Part shown: piece after piece, positions 10,656 to 21,099 of the stretch
How the letters are laid out: the number at the start of each line of letters is the position of its first letter
Numbering within the stretch: the stretch's first letter is position 1
Source of the DNA: Lonsdalea iberica
GTDB taxonomy: Bacteria > Pseudomonadota > Gammaproteobacteria > Enterobacterales > Enterobacteriaceae
Assembly: GCF_002111585.1 (NCBI RefSeq)
Contig: NZ_LUTP01000012.1
Span: forward strand, 1-64,000
Direction of reading: 5' to 3'
DNA: 64,000 bases
The notes under the pieces: model-generated
Told to the model about the DNA's origin: nothing
What the model saw: only the letters and a program-made list of their open reading frames with translations
The model's database searches: none
Made by a program: the position numbers and the translations under genes

Positions 10656-10987
10656 TGAGCCATTCTACGCATGACAGTGCCGGTGCCAGCCATGGCACCG
10701 TCAAGTCCTATCTGACCGGCTTTATCCTGTCAATCATCCTCACCGTGATCCCCTTCGCGATGGTGATGACCGGCGCCGCGGCGACGCACATCATTCTGCT
10801 GACCGTGGTCGGCTGCGCCGTCGTACAGATTCTGGTCCATCTGGTGTACTTCCTGCACCTGAACACGTCGTCGCAAGAGCGCTGGAACGTAGTCGCGCTT
10901 GTCTTTACCGCCCTGATTATCGCGATTGTAGTTGGGGGTTCTATATGGATTATGTGGAACACCCATCACAACATGATGATTCAGTAA
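10655..10987 (+). CDS. cyoD: Cytochrome bo3 ubiquinol oxidase subunit IV
   Basis: Small membrane subunit, 110 residues (E. coli 109), with three helices. The ATG at 10655 overlaps the cyoC stop (TAATG), which fixes the start; an in-frame upstream extension inside cyoC is not needed. It starts [19 protein letters not shown]. It is needed for CuB site assembly in E. coli. Confidence 0.96.
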   Translation: MSHSTHDSAGASHGTVKSYLTGFILSIILTVIPFAMVMTGAAATHIILLTVVGCAVVQILVHLVYFLHLNTSSQERWNVVALVFTALIIAIVVGGSIWIMWNTHHNMMIQ

Positions 10988-11000
10988 CTGGACCGTCACC

Positions 11001-11894
11001 ATGATGATTAAGCAATACCTACAGGTCACCAAGCCAGGCATTATTTTTGGCAACCTGATTTCTGTCATCGGGGGATTTTTACTCGCGGCCAACGGCAGCA
11101 TTGATTATCCCCTGTTCATAGCGACGCTCTTCGGCGTGTCGCTGGTCGTGGCTTCCGGTTGCGTTTTCAACAACGTCATCGACCGCGATATCGACAAAAA
11201 AATGGAGAGGACCAAAAACCGCGTTCTGGTGAAAGGGCTGATTTCGCTGAAGGTGACGTTGGCCTATGCCGCGCTGCTGGGTATTGCGGGCTTTGCCTTA
11301 CTGTATGTCGCCGCCAATCCGCTGGCTATGTGGCTGGCGGTGATTGGCTTCGTCGTCTACGTCGGCGTCTATAGCCTTTATATGAAACGGCACTCTGTCT
11401 ACGGCACGCTGATTGGTAGCCTGTCTGGCGCGGCTCCCCCTGTCATCGGCTACTGCGCCGTCAGCAACCAGTTCGACGCTGGCGCGTTGATCCTGCTGCT
11501 GATTTTCAGCTTATGGCAAATGCCGCACTCCTACGCTATCGCCATCTTCCGCTTCAAAGACTACCAGGCCGCGAATATTCCGGTGCTGCCGGTGGTGAAA
11601 GGGATCTCCGTCGCAAAGCATCATATTACACTGTACATTCTGGCGTTTATGATTGCCACGCTGATGCTCTCCTTGGGCGGCTATGCCGGGTATAAATATC
11701 TGGTCGTCGCGGCGGCGGTGAGCCTGTGGTGGCTGGGCATGGCGCTGTCCGGGTATAAAAACCTGAACGACGATCGCCTCTGGGCCAAGAAGTTGTTCGT
11801 GTTCTCGATTGTCGCTATCACCTCGCTGAGCGTGATGATGTCAATCGACTCCATCACTCCGACGCAGGAAGCGATGCTGACCTACCTGCGTTAA
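11001..11894 (+). CDS. cyoE: Protoheme IX farnesyltransferase (heme O synthase)
   Basis: UbiA-family membrane prenyltransferase that adds a farnesyl group to heme B to make the heme O used by CyoB. It has 297 residues (E. coli 296). The Asp-rich prenyl-diphosphate motif [12 protein letters not shown] lies near residues 55-70, followed by MERTKNRVL. It lies 13 bases after cyoD and is the last gene of the cyo operon, followed by a perfect terminator. Confidence 0.97.
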   Translation: MMIKQYLQVTKPGIIFGNLISVIGGFLLAANGSIDYPLFIATLFGVSLVVASGCVFNNVIDRDIDKKMERTKNRVLVKGLISLKVTLAYAALLGIAGFALLYVAANPLAMWLAVIGFVVYVGVYSLYMKRHSVYGTLIGSLSGAAPPVIGYCAVSNQFDAGALILLLIFSLWQMPHSYAIAIFRFKDYQAANIPVLPVVKGISVAKHHITLYILAFMIATLMLSLGGYAGYKYLVVAAAVSLWWLGMALSGYKNLNDDRLWAKKLFVFSIVAITSLSVMMSIDSITPTQEAMLTYLR

Positions 11895-11910
11895 CGACGC
11901 CAGCTAGCAG

Positions 11911-11944
11911 AAAAAAAACAGACGGCATGCCGTCTGTTTTTTTA
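11911..11944 (+). terminator. Rho-independent terminator of the cyo operon
   Basis: A perfect 9-bp self-complementary stem, CAGACGGCATGCCGTCTG (11919-11936), is flanked by A8 upstream and T8 downstream. It could work in both directions. Confidence 0.93.
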
Positions 11945-12040
11945 TTTCTCCCAACTCCGCCAAATCAGGTAACAAAACGCGCATTTACGCGCGTGCATCC
12001 GAGGCTCTAAAATAGCGCCAGAAAAACACCCGAGGTATAG

Positions 12041-13420
12041 ATGAACGATAACCGAATGACGCCTGCCGAGTTACGGGCCACGTGGGGACTGGGAACGGTC
12101 TTTTCACTTCGCATGCTGGGCATGTTCATGGTCCTCCCGGTCTTGACCACTTACGGTATGGCCTTGCAGGGCGCCAGCGAATTCCTGATAGGCGTCGCCA
12201 TCGGTATCTACGGCCTGATGCAGGCGCTGTTTCAGATCCCGTTCGGGCTGATGTCTGACCGCATCGGTCGTAAACCCCTCATCGTCGGCGGCCTGCTGAT
12301 GTTCACCGCCGGTAGCGTCATCGCCGCCCTCAGCGACACCATCTGGGGCATTATTTTCGGCCGCGCCCTACAAGGTTCGGGAGCTATCTCTGCGGCGGTC
12401 ATGGCCTTACTGTCAGATTTAACGCGCGAACAGAACCGCACCAAAGCGATGGCGTTCATCGGCGTCAGCTTTGGGATCACTTTCGCCATTGCGATGGTAG
12501 TCGGGCCTATCGTCACCCATGCTTTAGGTCTGCATGCGCTTTTCTGGGGTATCGCGATTCTTTCCGTCATTGCGATAATCATTACGCTCGCGTTTATCCC
12601 GAACGCCTCTCAGCATGTCCTCAACCGTGAGTCAGCGATTGTCCGCGGCAGCGTCCGAAAGGTGTTGGCGAATAGCCGACTGCTGAAGCTGAATATCGGC
12701 ATCATGTGCCTGCATATCCTGCTAATGTCGAGCTTCGTGGCGCTGCCGCGAGCTATGGAACACGCGGGACTTCCACCTCAGGATCACTGGAAAGTGTATC
12801 TGGCGACGATGCTGGTTTCGTTCGTCGCCGTCGTGCCTTTTGTCATCTATGCCGAGCTGAAGCGCCGTATGAAGCAGGTATTCATCCTCTGCATCGTCAT
12901 TCTTATCGCCGCCGAACTGGTACTGCTGAGTGCGGATGTCAGCCAGCTATGGCGAATTATCATCGGTATTCAGCTGTTTCTGCTAGGGTTCAACGTAATG
13001 GAAGCCTTACTGCCTTCACTCATCAGTAAAGAGGCCCCGGCCGGGTATAAAGGCACCGCCATGGGCGTTTATTCCACCACGCAGTTTATCGGCGTTGCGA
13101 TTGGCGGCAGTCTGGGCGGCGCGCTGTTCGAACTGCACGGCGCCGCGCTGGTCTTCGGCGCCAGCGCTATCATCGCGCTAGGCTGGCTGATACTGAGCTT
13201 CACCATGCAGGAACCGCCCTATCTCAGCAGCCTACGGATCACCCTGTCTGATGAAGCGCTGCAAAGCCCCCAGCTCGAGCAAAGAATGCACGGCTTGCCA
13301 GGTGTCGCCGAGGTCATCATCGTGCCTCAGGAGCTCAGCGCCTATGTCAAAATCGACAACAAACAGACCAACCGCAAAACGCTGGAGCAGTGGCTCGATA
13401 CAGCATCGGCATCTGTGTAA
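12041..13420 (+). CDS. yajR: YajR family MFS transporter
   Basis: Proton-driven drug:H+ antiporter-like protein of the major facilitator superfamily; the natural substrate is not known. It has 459 residues (E. coli 454). The loop 2-3 signature GLMSDRIGRKPL lies near residue 70. Twelve helices are followed by a soluble C-terminal ferredoxin-like (YAM) domain from about residue 390, which is typical of YajR. It has its own transcript after the cyo terminator. Confidence 0.94.
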   Translation: MNDNRMTPAELRATWGLGTVFSLRMLGMFMVLPVLTTYGMALQGASEFLIGVAIGIYGLMQALFQIPFGLMSDRIGRKPLIVGGLLMFTAGSVIAALSDTIWGIIFGRALQGSGAISAAVMALLSDLTREQNRTKAMAFIGVSFGITFAIAMVVGPIVTHALGLHALFWGIAILSVIAIIITLAFIPNASQHVLNRESAIVRGSVRKVLANSRLLKLNIGIMCLHILLMSSFVALPRAMEHAGLPPQDHWKVYLATMLVSFVAVVPFVIYAELKRRMKQVFILCIVILIAAELVLLSADVSQLWRIIIGIQLFLLGFNVMEALLPSLISKEAPAGYKGTAMGVYSTTQFIGVAIGGSLGGALFELHGAALVFGASAIIALGWLILSFTMQEPPYLSSLRITLSDEALQSPQLEQRMHGLPGVAEVIIVPQELSAYVKIDNKQTNRKTLEQWLDTASASV

Positions 13421-13559
13421 CACGGCTGTGCTGACCACGGCAATGTTGCCATCGCCCCCTCCCGCCTAAGCGTCATACGCCTCCATCTATTGAGGGGCGT
13501 CCCCCAAAAACCCCGTTAATTCAGGCACCTTTTCCTCGAACGGTCGTTGCACCATGCAA

Positions 13560-13576
13560 TGCACTCCCTTTGTGCA
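13560..13576 (+). promoter_or_regulatory. NtrC-like enhancer palindrome
   Basis: TGCACTCCCTTTGTGCA is a perfect 5-bp inverted repeat with 7-base centre, matching the GCAC-N7-GTGC pattern of NtrC sites at E. coli glnA. A further TGCACC half site lies immediately upstream (13548-13553). It is about 235 bases upstream of the sigma-54 promoter, farther than usual but possible through DNA looping. Confidence 0.4.
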
Positions 13577-13802
13577 GACGCACAACAAAGAGACATGCTC
13601 CGTTCCTTAAAGAACAGCTCGCGTGCACGATTCGGCGGAGAGATGTCATTCCCCCTCCCCCGTGCCTCCGACAAAACAAGGAGCACCGCATACCGGATTA
13701 ATTAATTTTTCTTAACAATGCCGAGTAACGGGCGCTGTGTTCTTGCTCTTCGTCGGCCGTATTGCAGGCGGAGGAGCCGTACTGAGCAATATCGAGGGAA
13801 AA

Positions 13803-13818
13803 TGGCACGGTATATGCT
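13803..13818 (+). promoter_or_regulatory. Sigma-54 (RpoN) promoter
   Basis: TGGCACGGTATATGCT matches the -24/-12 consensus TGGCACG-N4-TTGCW at every position except the first T of the -12 block. The invariant GG and GC are exactly 10 bases apart. It ends 60 bases before the solute-binding-protein gene, so it should drive this transporter under nitrogen limitation. Confidence 0.6.
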
Positions 13819-13878
13819 TAACAAATAGGAATCGCACCCACACAGCAGGCTGGCTTAACGCACAATAAGGAAATCAAT

Positions 13879-14715
13879 ATGACTGGGAAAAAACCGTTTC
13901 ATTCCGCTTTTTTTACGCTCAGAAAGGCACTGTATTTCTCCGCCGCACTCGGCGCTCTGGCGAACGCTCCGGCTTTTTCCGCACCGCTGAAAGTCGGCGC
14001 CGACCTCACCTATCCTCCCTACAACTATCTTGATAATCATAAGCCTGCCGGGTTCGATGCCGAGTTCATCCAGCTCGTGGCAACAGAACTCAAAACCAAA
14101 CCTGAGTTTATCGATACCCGCTTCGCTAACCTTATTATGGGGCTGAATACGGGCAAATTCGACGTGGTCGCCTCTTCACTTTACATCACGCCCGAACGCG
14201 CCAAACAGCTAGATTTTATTCCCTACGTTAAAACCGGCGGTGTCCTGATCGCGAGAAAAGGCGACCCGTTTCAACCGACGGAACTCGGCATGCTGTGCGG
14301 TAAAAAAGTCAGTTCAATCAGCGGGGCGGCATGGGTGTTGAAAATGTCGCAGGGCTCCCAAACGCTGTGTGTGGATAAAGGGCTGAAGCCTATCGATATC
14401 CGGGAATTTCCCACCGCGCCAGAAGCCAGTCAAGCCGTGCTGTCGCGCGCGGTAGACGTTCAGTTTGATGATGCGGCGGTGGCTTTTGACGTCGCCAACA
14501 AAACCCAAAAGCTGACGGTCAGCAGCGGCATCGTCTATCCCATTCTGATAGGGCTGGGCGTAAAAAAAGGCAACCAGGAGAAATTCAGCAGTCTGAATAC
14601 CGCCGTCAAGACGGTCATCAAGTCGCCGGAATACCAGCTGTTATTGGAAAAATACAACTTGAAGGCGTACTCCCCCAGCGAAGTGCAAGCAGCGTTAAAC
14701 GGCACGTTGCAATAG
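13879..14715 (+). CDS. Amino-acid ABC transporter periplasmic substrate-binding protein (family 3)
   Basis: Periplasmic solute-binding protein of the polar amino-acid family, 278 residues. An N-terminal signal peptide ends around residues 30-35 (APAFSA). The mature start LKVGADLTYPPYNY and the GFDAEFIQLVA motif are hallmarks of the family. Two cysteines near Met-Leu-Cys and Thr-Leu-Cys-Val may form a disulphide. The ligand cannot be told from sequence; the downstream permease/ATPase and putA make proline, glutamate or a related amino acid plausible. A hairpin downstream may let it be made in excess over the membrane parts. Confidence 0.9.
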   Translation: MTGKKPFHSAFFTLRKALYFSAALGALANAPAFSAPLKVGADLTYPPYNYLDNHKPAGFDAEFIQLVATELKTKPEFIDTRFANLIMGLNTGKFDVVASSLYITPERAKQLDFIPYVKTGGVLIARKGDPFQPTELGMLCGKKVSSISGAAWVLKMSQGSQTLCVDKGLKPIDIREFPTAPEASQAVLSRAVDVQFDDAAVAFDVANKTQKLTVSSGIVYPILIGLGVKKGNQEKFSSLNTAVKTVIKSPEYQLLLEKYNLKAYSPSEVQAALNGTLQ

Positions 14716-14777
14716 ATCATTATCCTTTACGTCCCCACAGGTGAAGAAGCCTGACCGTGCGGGAAGGGGCATCATCA

Positions 14778-14802
14778 GTCAGGGCAACCTATGCGCCCTG
14801 AC
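14778..14802 (+). promoter_or_regulatory. Intergenic hairpin after the binding-protein gene
   Basis: GTCAGGGC and GCCCTGAC form an 8-bp stem with a 9-base loop in the 250-base gap before the permease gene. There is no U-tract, so it is more likely an mRNA-stabilising or partial termination element than a full terminator. Confidence 0.45.
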
Positions 14803-14965
14803 CAGCCGTGACGGCGCGTGACGGGTAGGACGTCAACGATTCGGCGTCTTCACATTATCGCGAACAGAAAGCACGGCCGTCGTTTTTCATCATGCGTGTT
14901 ATTCCGGTGAGCAATCCAGATGCATGACCGCTGATGCCAGCGTCAATTTCATCACAGGAAAAACT

Positions 14966-16507
14966 ATGGATTTCGATACTCATTATTTCTTTGAGCTGTT
15001 CTCTTATTCTGATTTTTGGCAAGCCACGCTGGTCGTGATTGCGCTGAGCGTCGCCTCCTGGATTGGCGGCAATATTCTGGGCCTTGTGCTGGCGCTGGCG
15101 AAACAATCCCATTTCCTGCCGTTGCGGGCGCTCGCCAAAATCTATATCTGGTTTTTCAGAAGCCTGCCGCTGCTGGTGTTGATTATCCTCATCTACAACC
15201 TGCCGCAATTTTTTACGTCGACGTCAGATTTTCTGTCATCGCCGTTTATTTCCGGTCTGATCGCGATGGTGTTGTGCGAATCCGCGTTTATCGCCGAGAT
15301 TTATCGCGGCGGACTGATGTCCGTGCATAAAGGGCAATTGGAAGCGGCGAAGTCCCTCAATATCAATTACGCCGGCATACAAAAACGCATCATTATTCCC
15401 CAGGCGATGCGCATCGCGCTTCCCTCGCTGGCAAATGAATTCATCGTCATCGTCAAACTGACCTCGTTGGTGTCCGTCATTTCGCTCGGGGAAATTCTTC
15501 TGGTGGGGCAGCGGCTGTATACCCAGAACTTCAAGGTCATCGAAACGCTGCTTGCGGTGTCGTGCTACTACATCTTCATCGTGACCGTCTTTGACCGGCT
15601 GGTGACCGCGTTGGAAAAATGGCTCGACACCAGCAGCAGGAAAGCCCGGGGATTGAGCGATCACGAACTCGCCTTGCTACAGGCGCAACCGCCCGCTCCC
15701 GCGCCGCAGTCGGCCCGCAAATATGCCAGCGACAAGCACCGCGTGACCCTGGCATTGGAAGGCGTCTGCAAACGCTACGGCAATAAATTGGTGCTGAAAA
15801 ACATCGATCTGAAGATTAAAAAAGGCGAAGTGATCGCCATCATCGGCCCATCCGGCTCAGGCAAGACCTCGTTAATCCGGACCATGAACGGTCTGGAGTC
15901 GCTCGATGCGGGGAAAATCTTGCTGGATGACCAGCCGTTTCTTCACCCCACGGAGAACGGCAGGCCGACGCAGCATTATTACCAGCAGGCAGAGAAAATC
16001 GGCATGGTTTTCCAGGGGTTCTATCTCTTCCCGCACATGACCGCGCTGGAGAATGTGATGTTCGCGCCGCTCTACCATCACATCGGCGCCAAAGACGACA
16101 TTCTGGCTCAGGGGTTAACGCTGCTGAAGAAAGTCGGGCTGCTCGAACACGCCCACAAATACCCCCACCAGCTTTCCGGCGGCCAGCAGCAGCGCGTGGC
16201 GATCGCCCGTGCGCTGGCGATGACGCCTTCCATCATGCTGTTTGACGAACCGACGTCAGCGCTGGACCCAGAGCTGGTCGGCGATGTACTGAAAGTCATC
16301 GAAGACCTTGCTAACGAGGGGATGACAATGGTGATCGTGACGCACGAAATGTCTTTTGCATTCAAAATTTCCGACCGCATCGTCTTTATGGAAGAGGGAG
16401 AGATTCTCGCCGTCGGCTCACCGAATGACATCCTGCATTCCACGGACGAGAGATTAGTGAAATTTCTCCACAATCAGAAGAGTGCACTAACGACACTCGA
16501 GCTTTGA
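14966..16507 (+). CDS. Amino-acid ABC transporter, permease fused to ATP-binding protein
   Basis: A single 513-residue chain joins the membrane and ATPase parts of a polar amino-acid importer. Residues 10-225 form the HisM/GlnP-type permease, with the EAA-like loop GQLEAAKSLN near 124. Residues about 255-505 form the ABC domain: Walker A GPSGSGKTS near 294, signature LSGGQQQ near 402, Walker B IMLFDEPTSALDP after 420. The linker is Pro/Ala-rich. The ATG at 14966 has AGGAA 5 bases upstream; an earlier in-frame start lacks support. Such fusions are known in enterobacteria. The intact linker argues for a true fusion, not a lost stop. Confidence 0.9.
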   Translation: MDFDTHYFFELFSYSDFWQATLVVIALSVASWIGGNILGLVLALAKQSHFLPLRALAKIYIWFFRSLPLLVLIILIYNLPQFFTSTSDFLSSPFISGLIAMVLCESAFIAEIYRGGLMSVHKGQLEAAKSLNINYAGIQKRIIIPQAMRIALPSLANEFIVIVKLTSLVSVISLGEILLVGQRLYTQNFKVIETLLAVSCYYIFIVTVFDRLVTALEKWLDTSSRKARGLSDHELALLQAQPPAPAPQSARKYASDKHRVTLALEGVCKRYGNKLVLKNIDLKIKKGEVIAIIGPSGSGKTSLIRTMNGLESLDAGKILLDDQPFLHPTENGRPTQHYYQQAEKIGMVFQGFYLFPHMTALENVMFAPLYHHIGAKDDILAQGLTLLKKVGLLEHAHKYPHQLSGGQQQRVAIARALAMTPSIMLFDEPTSALDPELVGDVLKVIEDLANEGMTMVIVTHEMSFAFKISDRIVFMEEGEILAVGSPNDILHSTDERLVKFLHNQKSALTTLEL

Positions 16508-16590
16508 CGCCAAGAACGATGGACGGGCTGAATTCACCGTAACGGCTGCTTCCCCGCCGTAGACTAAGATTAAGTAACGTGAGGTTTACT

Positions 16591-19500
16591 ATGGCTATCG
16601 ATATCGTAAGAGATGATGTTATGGACAGAGAAAAAGTTTCGCCGTTCGCTGAATTATCTACGCATTGGACCTTTAGAGATGACAGGAGGAAAGCCATCAC
16701 GCGGGTCTGGGACCAGTCTGAACAGGAGGTGGTGTCATCTCTGTTTGAAACCCTCCACATACCTGACGATACCGAACATAAGATCCATCAATTGGCCCAC
16801 AAGCTGGCCTCATCATTGCGCAAAAAGAAAGTCAGTAAAGATCGCGAATCGATGATTCAGAACTTGTTGCAGGAGTACTCGCTATCTTCGCGCGAAGGCG
16901 TGGCGCTGATGTGTCTGGCCGAAGCTTTGCTGCGTATCCCGGATGACGATACCCGCGACTTATTGATTCGCGACAAACTCTCGGGCCAGAACTGGAAGTC
17001 TCATCTGGGTAAGAACTCATCCCTGTTTATTAACGCGGCGACATGGGGACTGCTTGTTACTGGTTCGGTCGTCAGCTACGGTGACAAACACGCCTTGTCA
17101 AACAGCGTGAATACAATTATCGCTACTGCCTCTTCCGCGCTGATCCGTAAGGCGATGGACGTCGCCATGCATGTCATGAGCGAACATTTCGTCACCGGAG
17201 AAACCATTTCGCAGGCGTTGCAGTCTATCACGCCCATCGAGAAAGCCGGATTCACCTACACTTTTGATATGTTGGGGGAAGCGGCGCTGACCCAACGAGA
17301 CGCCGACAACTACGTTCAACGCTGTCAGGACGCACTGCACGCCATCGGCAAACACAGCCGCGGCAAAGGCATTTATGACGGCACGGAATTTTCACTCAAA
17401 CTCTCCGCACTACATCCTCGTTATACGCTGCACCAGTATCAACGGATGTTTAGCGAACTGTATCCCACGCTGAAGTCACTGGTGCTCCTCGCCAAATCTT
17501 ATGATGTACCGATCACCATTGATGCCGAAGAGGCCGACCGGCTGGACATCTCGCTGGATTTACTGACCCGTCTGTGTGAAGAGCCGGAACTGCAGTCCTG
17601 GGACGGCATCGGCTTTGTGGTCCAGGCCTACCAGAAGCGCTGCTACAGCATGATCGACTACCTGAAGGAGCTGGCTCGTCAGACGCAACGGCGCCTGCGG
17701 GTGCGTTTGGTTAAAGGCGCTTACTGGGACAGCGAGATCAAACGCGCACAGGTTGCCGGGCTTGACGCGTATCCGGTGTTTACGCGCAAGGTCTACTCCG
17801 ACGTCTCGTTTCTGGCCTGCGCGAACGCCCTGCTGTCCGAACCCGAACGGTTCTATCCCCAGTTCGCCACGCACAATGCGCACTCGCTGGCGGCCATCTA
17901 TTATCTGGCGGGAGAGACTTTTTCACCGCATCAATATGAGTTTCAGTGCCTCCACGGCATGGGCGTTCCGCTCTACCGGGAAGTCGTTGGCGAAGAGCAT
18001 CTGGATCGCCCCTGCCGTATCTACGCCCCAGTGGGTTCACACGAAACCCTGTTGCCTTACCTGGTTCGCCGGTTACTGGAAAACGGATCCAACAGTTCGT
18101 TCGTGAATCAGATCGCGGACCCGAACGTTTCTCTCGACAGCCTGATTGCCAGTCCCGTCGAGACCGTTTCCACGCTGGCGAAAACGGAAAACCAGCTTGG
18201 ACTGCCACACCCCCGCATCCCGTTGCCCCGGCATATCTACGGCGCATCCCGAGAGAACTCGCGGGGACTGAACCTGTATAGTGAAGCCTGTTTGCATGAG
18301 CTGTACACAACCCTGACTTACAGCTCGCAGGAGAAAATTCATGCCCAACCCCTCACGGCGACGAGCTCCCCACTTGGGACGCCGAGCGATATCATCAACC
18401 CGGCGAACCCACGCGATATCGTAGGCACCGTCTGCGAAGCGACTGACATCGATGTCGCCCATGCTCTGGCTGACGCGCAACAGGCAACGCGTCAGTGGTC
18501 CGCCGTTGCGCCGTCAGACCGTGCGGAAATATTGATCCGCGCCGCCCAATTGATGGAGCAACGTATCGGTGAACTCATCGGCGTGCTGGTCAGGGAGGCC
18601 GGAAAAACCTACAGCAACGCCATCGCCGAAGTTCGCGAAGCCGTGGATTTTCTCAACTATTACGCCTTGCAGGTTCAGCAGACATTCAAAAATGAGAGCC
18701 ACGTACCACTGGGCGTCGTCGTCTGCATCAGCCCCTGGAATTTTCCGCTAGCCATTTTCACCGGCCAGATAGCCGCCGCGCTGGCGACCGGCAATACAGT
18801 GATTGCCAAACCGGCCGAGCAAACGCCGCTGATCGCCTACCTCGCTGTGAACATCCTGTATGAAGCCGGTATTCCCAAGGACGTTTTGCAGATGCTGCCG
18901 GGACGCGGCGAAACCGTCGGAGAGCCGCTGATCGCCGACGAGAACGTCAAAGGCGTGATGTTTACCGGCTCCACCGCCGTCGCCCTGTCGATCAACCAAA
19001 AAATTGCGGGACGCCTGGACGACGCCGGACGCCCGATACCCCTGATTGCGGAGACCGGCGGCATTAATGCCCTGGTTGTCGACTCGTCCGCTCTGCCGGA
19101 GCAGGTTATTATCGACTGCATGACCTCCGCGTTTGATAGCGCCGGTCAGCGCTGCTCCGCATTGAGACTGTTGTGTATCCAGAACGACGTTGCCGAGCCG
19201 CTGCTCGAAACCTTACGCGGCACGATGGTCGAATATCAGATGGGCAACCCTGAACAGCTTGCCACGGATATCGGTCCGGTCATCGATGAAGAAGCCATGG
19301 GCGGAATCCGCGCGCACATCAGCGCGATGCGCGATAAAGGTTTTTCTGTCTTTCAGGCCAGCCACACGGCGATGCGCGACGTCACGGACGAGGCTCAGGG
19401 GTATTTCATCACGCCCGCGCTTATCGAAATCAAGGACATCGAAGATTTGAAGAAAGAGGTATTCGGTCCGGTGTTGCATGTACTGCGCTATGACAGCCGC

Positions 19501-20370
19501 CAGTTGCCGGAGTTGGTGAATAAAATCAACGCATTGGGGTATGGTCTCACCTTCGGCGTTCACTCTCGCATCGACCGCACCATCAATAAAGTGGCGGAGA
19601 ACATTAAGGTGGGCAATGTGTACATCAACCGTAATGTGGTGGGCGCGGTGGTCGGCGTTCAGCCCTTCGGAGGCGAAGGACTCTCCGGCACCGGTCCTAA
19701 GGCCGGCGGGCCGCTGTACCTGTATCGTCTGCTGAGCCAGTGCCCTGCCGATGCCACGCTGCAAGGTTTACGCTACACCGCGGTCACCGGTCCGGAAGCC
19801 CTGCCGACGAAGCCCGGCGCCTTTAGCGCCCATATAGCGTTGCAGGCCTGGGCGGAACAGCAGCAAAACAGCGATCTGCTGCACTGTTGCAAAACGTTTA
19901 AAGAAAATAGCGCAGGCTATACCGTTAGCGCGCTTCCCGGTCCTACCGGCGAAGATAACGACTACCGGCTTCTGCCTCGGGAACGCGTTTTGGGGCTGGC
20001 GCTGAATCCACAGGATTTGCTGATCCAACTCGCCGCCGTCACCAGCGTGGGCGGCAAAATGCTGTGGCCAGACGCCTCCATGAACATTGCCCTCTATGAA
20101 AAGCTGCCCGCTGACGTCAAATCGGCCATCGACATCTCGCCAGCCTCGACGCTTTACGAACAGCCCTTCGACGCGGTGATCCATCACGGCAATGCCGTAT
20201 CGCTACAGAAGGTCTGCACTCAGTTGGCCGCCAGACACGGCCCTATTGTGTCCGTGCAGGGCTTGAGCAGCGGAGACAAGGCCATTCGCCTTGAGCGCCT
20301 GCTGATTGAGCGCGCGATCTGCACCAATTCGGCCGCGGCGGGAGGCAATACGCGTCTGATGACGCTTTAA
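16591..20370 (+). CDS. putA: Bifunctional proline dehydrogenase / P5C dehydrogenase lacking the N-terminal DNA-binding domain
   Basis: Oxidises proline to P5C with FAD, then P5C to glutamate with NAD+. The ATG at 16591 has GAGG 6 bases upstream and gives 1259 residues; E. coli PutA has 1320. PRODH motifs are present ([35 protein letters not shown]), as are ALDH motifs ([20 protein letters not shown], and catalytic Cys about 855 in GQRCSALR). The C-terminal domain ends AAAGGN. The first ~60 residues of E. coli PutA, including the ribbon-helix-helix autorepressor domain, are absent, and the 83-base upstream gap cannot encode them. putP is not adjacent; an ABC transporter is. Confidence 0.95.
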   Translation: MAIDIVRDDVMDREKVSPFAELSTHWTFRDDRRKAITRVWDQSEQEVVSSLFETLHIPDDTEHKIHQLAHKLASSLRKKKVSKDRESMIQNLLQEYSLSSREGVALMCLAEALLRIPDDDTRDLLIRDKLSGQNWKSHLGKNSSLFINAATWGLLVTGSVVSYGDKHALSNSVNTIIATASSALIRKAMDVAMHVMSEHFVTGETISQALQSITPIEKAGFTYTFDMLGEAALTQRDADNYVQRCQDALHAIGKHSRGKGIYDGTEFSLKLSALHPRYTLHQYQRMFSELYPTLKSLVLLAKSYDVPITIDAEEADRLDISLDLLTRLCEEPELQSWDGIGFVVQAYQKRCYSMIDYLKELARQTQRRLRVRLVKGAYWDSEIKRAQVAGLDAYPVFTRKVYSDVSFLACANALLSEPERFYPQFATHNAHSLAAIYYLAGETFSPHQYEFQCLHGMGVPLYREVVGEEHLDRPCRIYAPVGSHETLLPYLVRRLLENGSNSSFVNQIADPNVSLDSLIASPVETVSTLAKTENQLGLPHPRIPLPRHIYGASRENSRGLNLYSEACLHELYTTLTYSSQEKIHAQPLTATSSPLGTPSDIINPANPRDIVGTVCEATDIDVAHALADAQQATRQWSAVAPSDRAEILIRAAQLMEQRIGELIGVLVREAGKTYSNAIAEVREAVDFLNYYALQVQQTFKNESHVPLGVVVCISPWNFPLAIFTGQIAAALATGNTVIAKPAEQTPLIAYLAVNILYEAGIPKDVLQMLPGRGETVGEPLIADENVKGVMFTGSTAVALSINQKIAGRLDDAGRPIPLIAETGGINALVVDSSALPEQVIIDCMTSAFDSAGQRCSALRLLCIQNDVAEPLLETLRGTMVEYQMGNPEQLATDIGPVIDEEAMGGIRAHISAMRDKGFSVFQASHTAMRDVTDEAQGYFITPALIEIKDIEDLKKEVFGPVLHVLRYDSRQLPELVNKINALGYGLTFGVHSRIDRTINKVAENIKVGNVYINRNVVGAVVGVQPFGGEGLSGTGPKAGGPLYLYRLLSQCPADATLQGLRYTAVTGPEALPTKPGAFSAHIALQAWAEQQQNSDLLHCCKTFKENSAGYTVSALPGPTGEDNDYRLLPRERVLGLALNPQDLLIQLAAVTSVGGKMLWPDASMNIALYEKLPADVKSAIDISPASTLYEQPFDAVIHHGNAVSLQKVCTQLAARHGPIVSVQGLSSGDKAIRLERLLIERAICTNSAAAGGNTRLMTL

Positions 20371-20376
20371 ATGAGA

Positions 20377-20400
20377 AAGGCCAGCTTAGCTGGCCTTTTG
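20377..20400 (+). terminator. Terminator between putA and yajQ
   Basis: AAGGCCAGCTTAGCTGGCCTT forms a stem with a short T-run on each strand. It can serve both converging genes. Confidence 0.8.
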
Positions 20401-20419
20401 CTTCATGGGTGAAGCCCGC

Positions 20420-20911
20420 TTAGTCGCGGAAATTGTTGAATTGGAAAGGCTGGCCCAGATCCGCGCCGCGCACCAGCGCCATCACGCTTTGCAGATCGTC
20501 ACGGGACTTGCCGGTCACTCGCACCTGCTCGCCCAGAATCTGCGCCTGAACTTTCAGCTTGCTGTCTTTGATCAGCTTGACCAGCTTCTTCGCCTGAGCC
20601 GTCTCGATTCCCTGCTTCAACCCAGCTTCCACGCTGTAAGTTTTACCGCTGTGCTCCAGCTCTTCAGGCACCTCTACCGCGCTGCCTTCGATGCCGCGTT
20701 TGGCCAGCTTCTCCCTCAGAATATCCACCAGCTGCTTAACCTGAAAGTCGGATTCGCTCGCCATCTTGATGGTTTGCGCTTTCTCATTCAGATCAAAGCT
20801 GGCGGGCACGTTGCGGAAATCCCAGCGGGTGCTCAGCTCGCGTGACGCATTCTCCACCGCATTGCGGACTTCCTGCATATCAATTTCCGAAACAATATCG
20901 AAAGATGGCAT
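20420..20911 (-). CDS. yajQ: YajQ family nucleotide-binding protein
   Basis: Cytoplasmic protein of 163 residues, the E. coli length, with two ferredoxin-like halves. Family members bind nucleotides, and c-di-GMP in Xanthomonas. The start [11 protein letters not shown] is invariant, and AGGAG lies 7 bases upstream. It converges with putA and is divergent from panE, in the normal yajQ-panE-yajL order. Confidence 0.95.
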   Translation of the reverse strand: MPSFDIVSEIDMQEVRNAVENASRELSTRWDFRNVPASFDLNEKAQTIKMASESDFQVKQLVDILREKLAKRGIEGSAVEVPEELEHSGKTYSVEAGLKQGIETAQAKKLVKLIKDSKLKVQAQILGEQVRVTGKSRDDLQSVMALVRGADLGQPFQFNNFRD

Positions 20912-21099
20912 GATTTATCTCCTGACACAAAAAGGCTGCCGAGCATGATACCTGCTCGCCGGTCATAAGCAAAATGGACGCCGGGATGACACAGACCGCC
21001 AACCGCAGGCGGCGAATACGGCGGACAAAACGATGAGCGATGCCTTATCATGTATAAAGTGATGCAGATCACATTTTCATTTCACCCTGGGAGAGAGGC

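Larger units (their letters stand above)
13421..13878. other. Regulatory region upstream of the amino-acid ABC transporter (458 bases)
   Basis: Non-coding. It contains a GCAC-N7-GTGC palindrome (13560-13576) like an NtrC site and a sigma-54 promoter match (13803-13818). No credible small gene was found. Confidence 0.55.

Noticed and set aside
14966-16507. Permease/ATPase fusion as an artefact of a lost stop codon
   Set aside because: A natural-looking Pro/Ala linker joins complete domains, and such fusions are known in enterobacteria.
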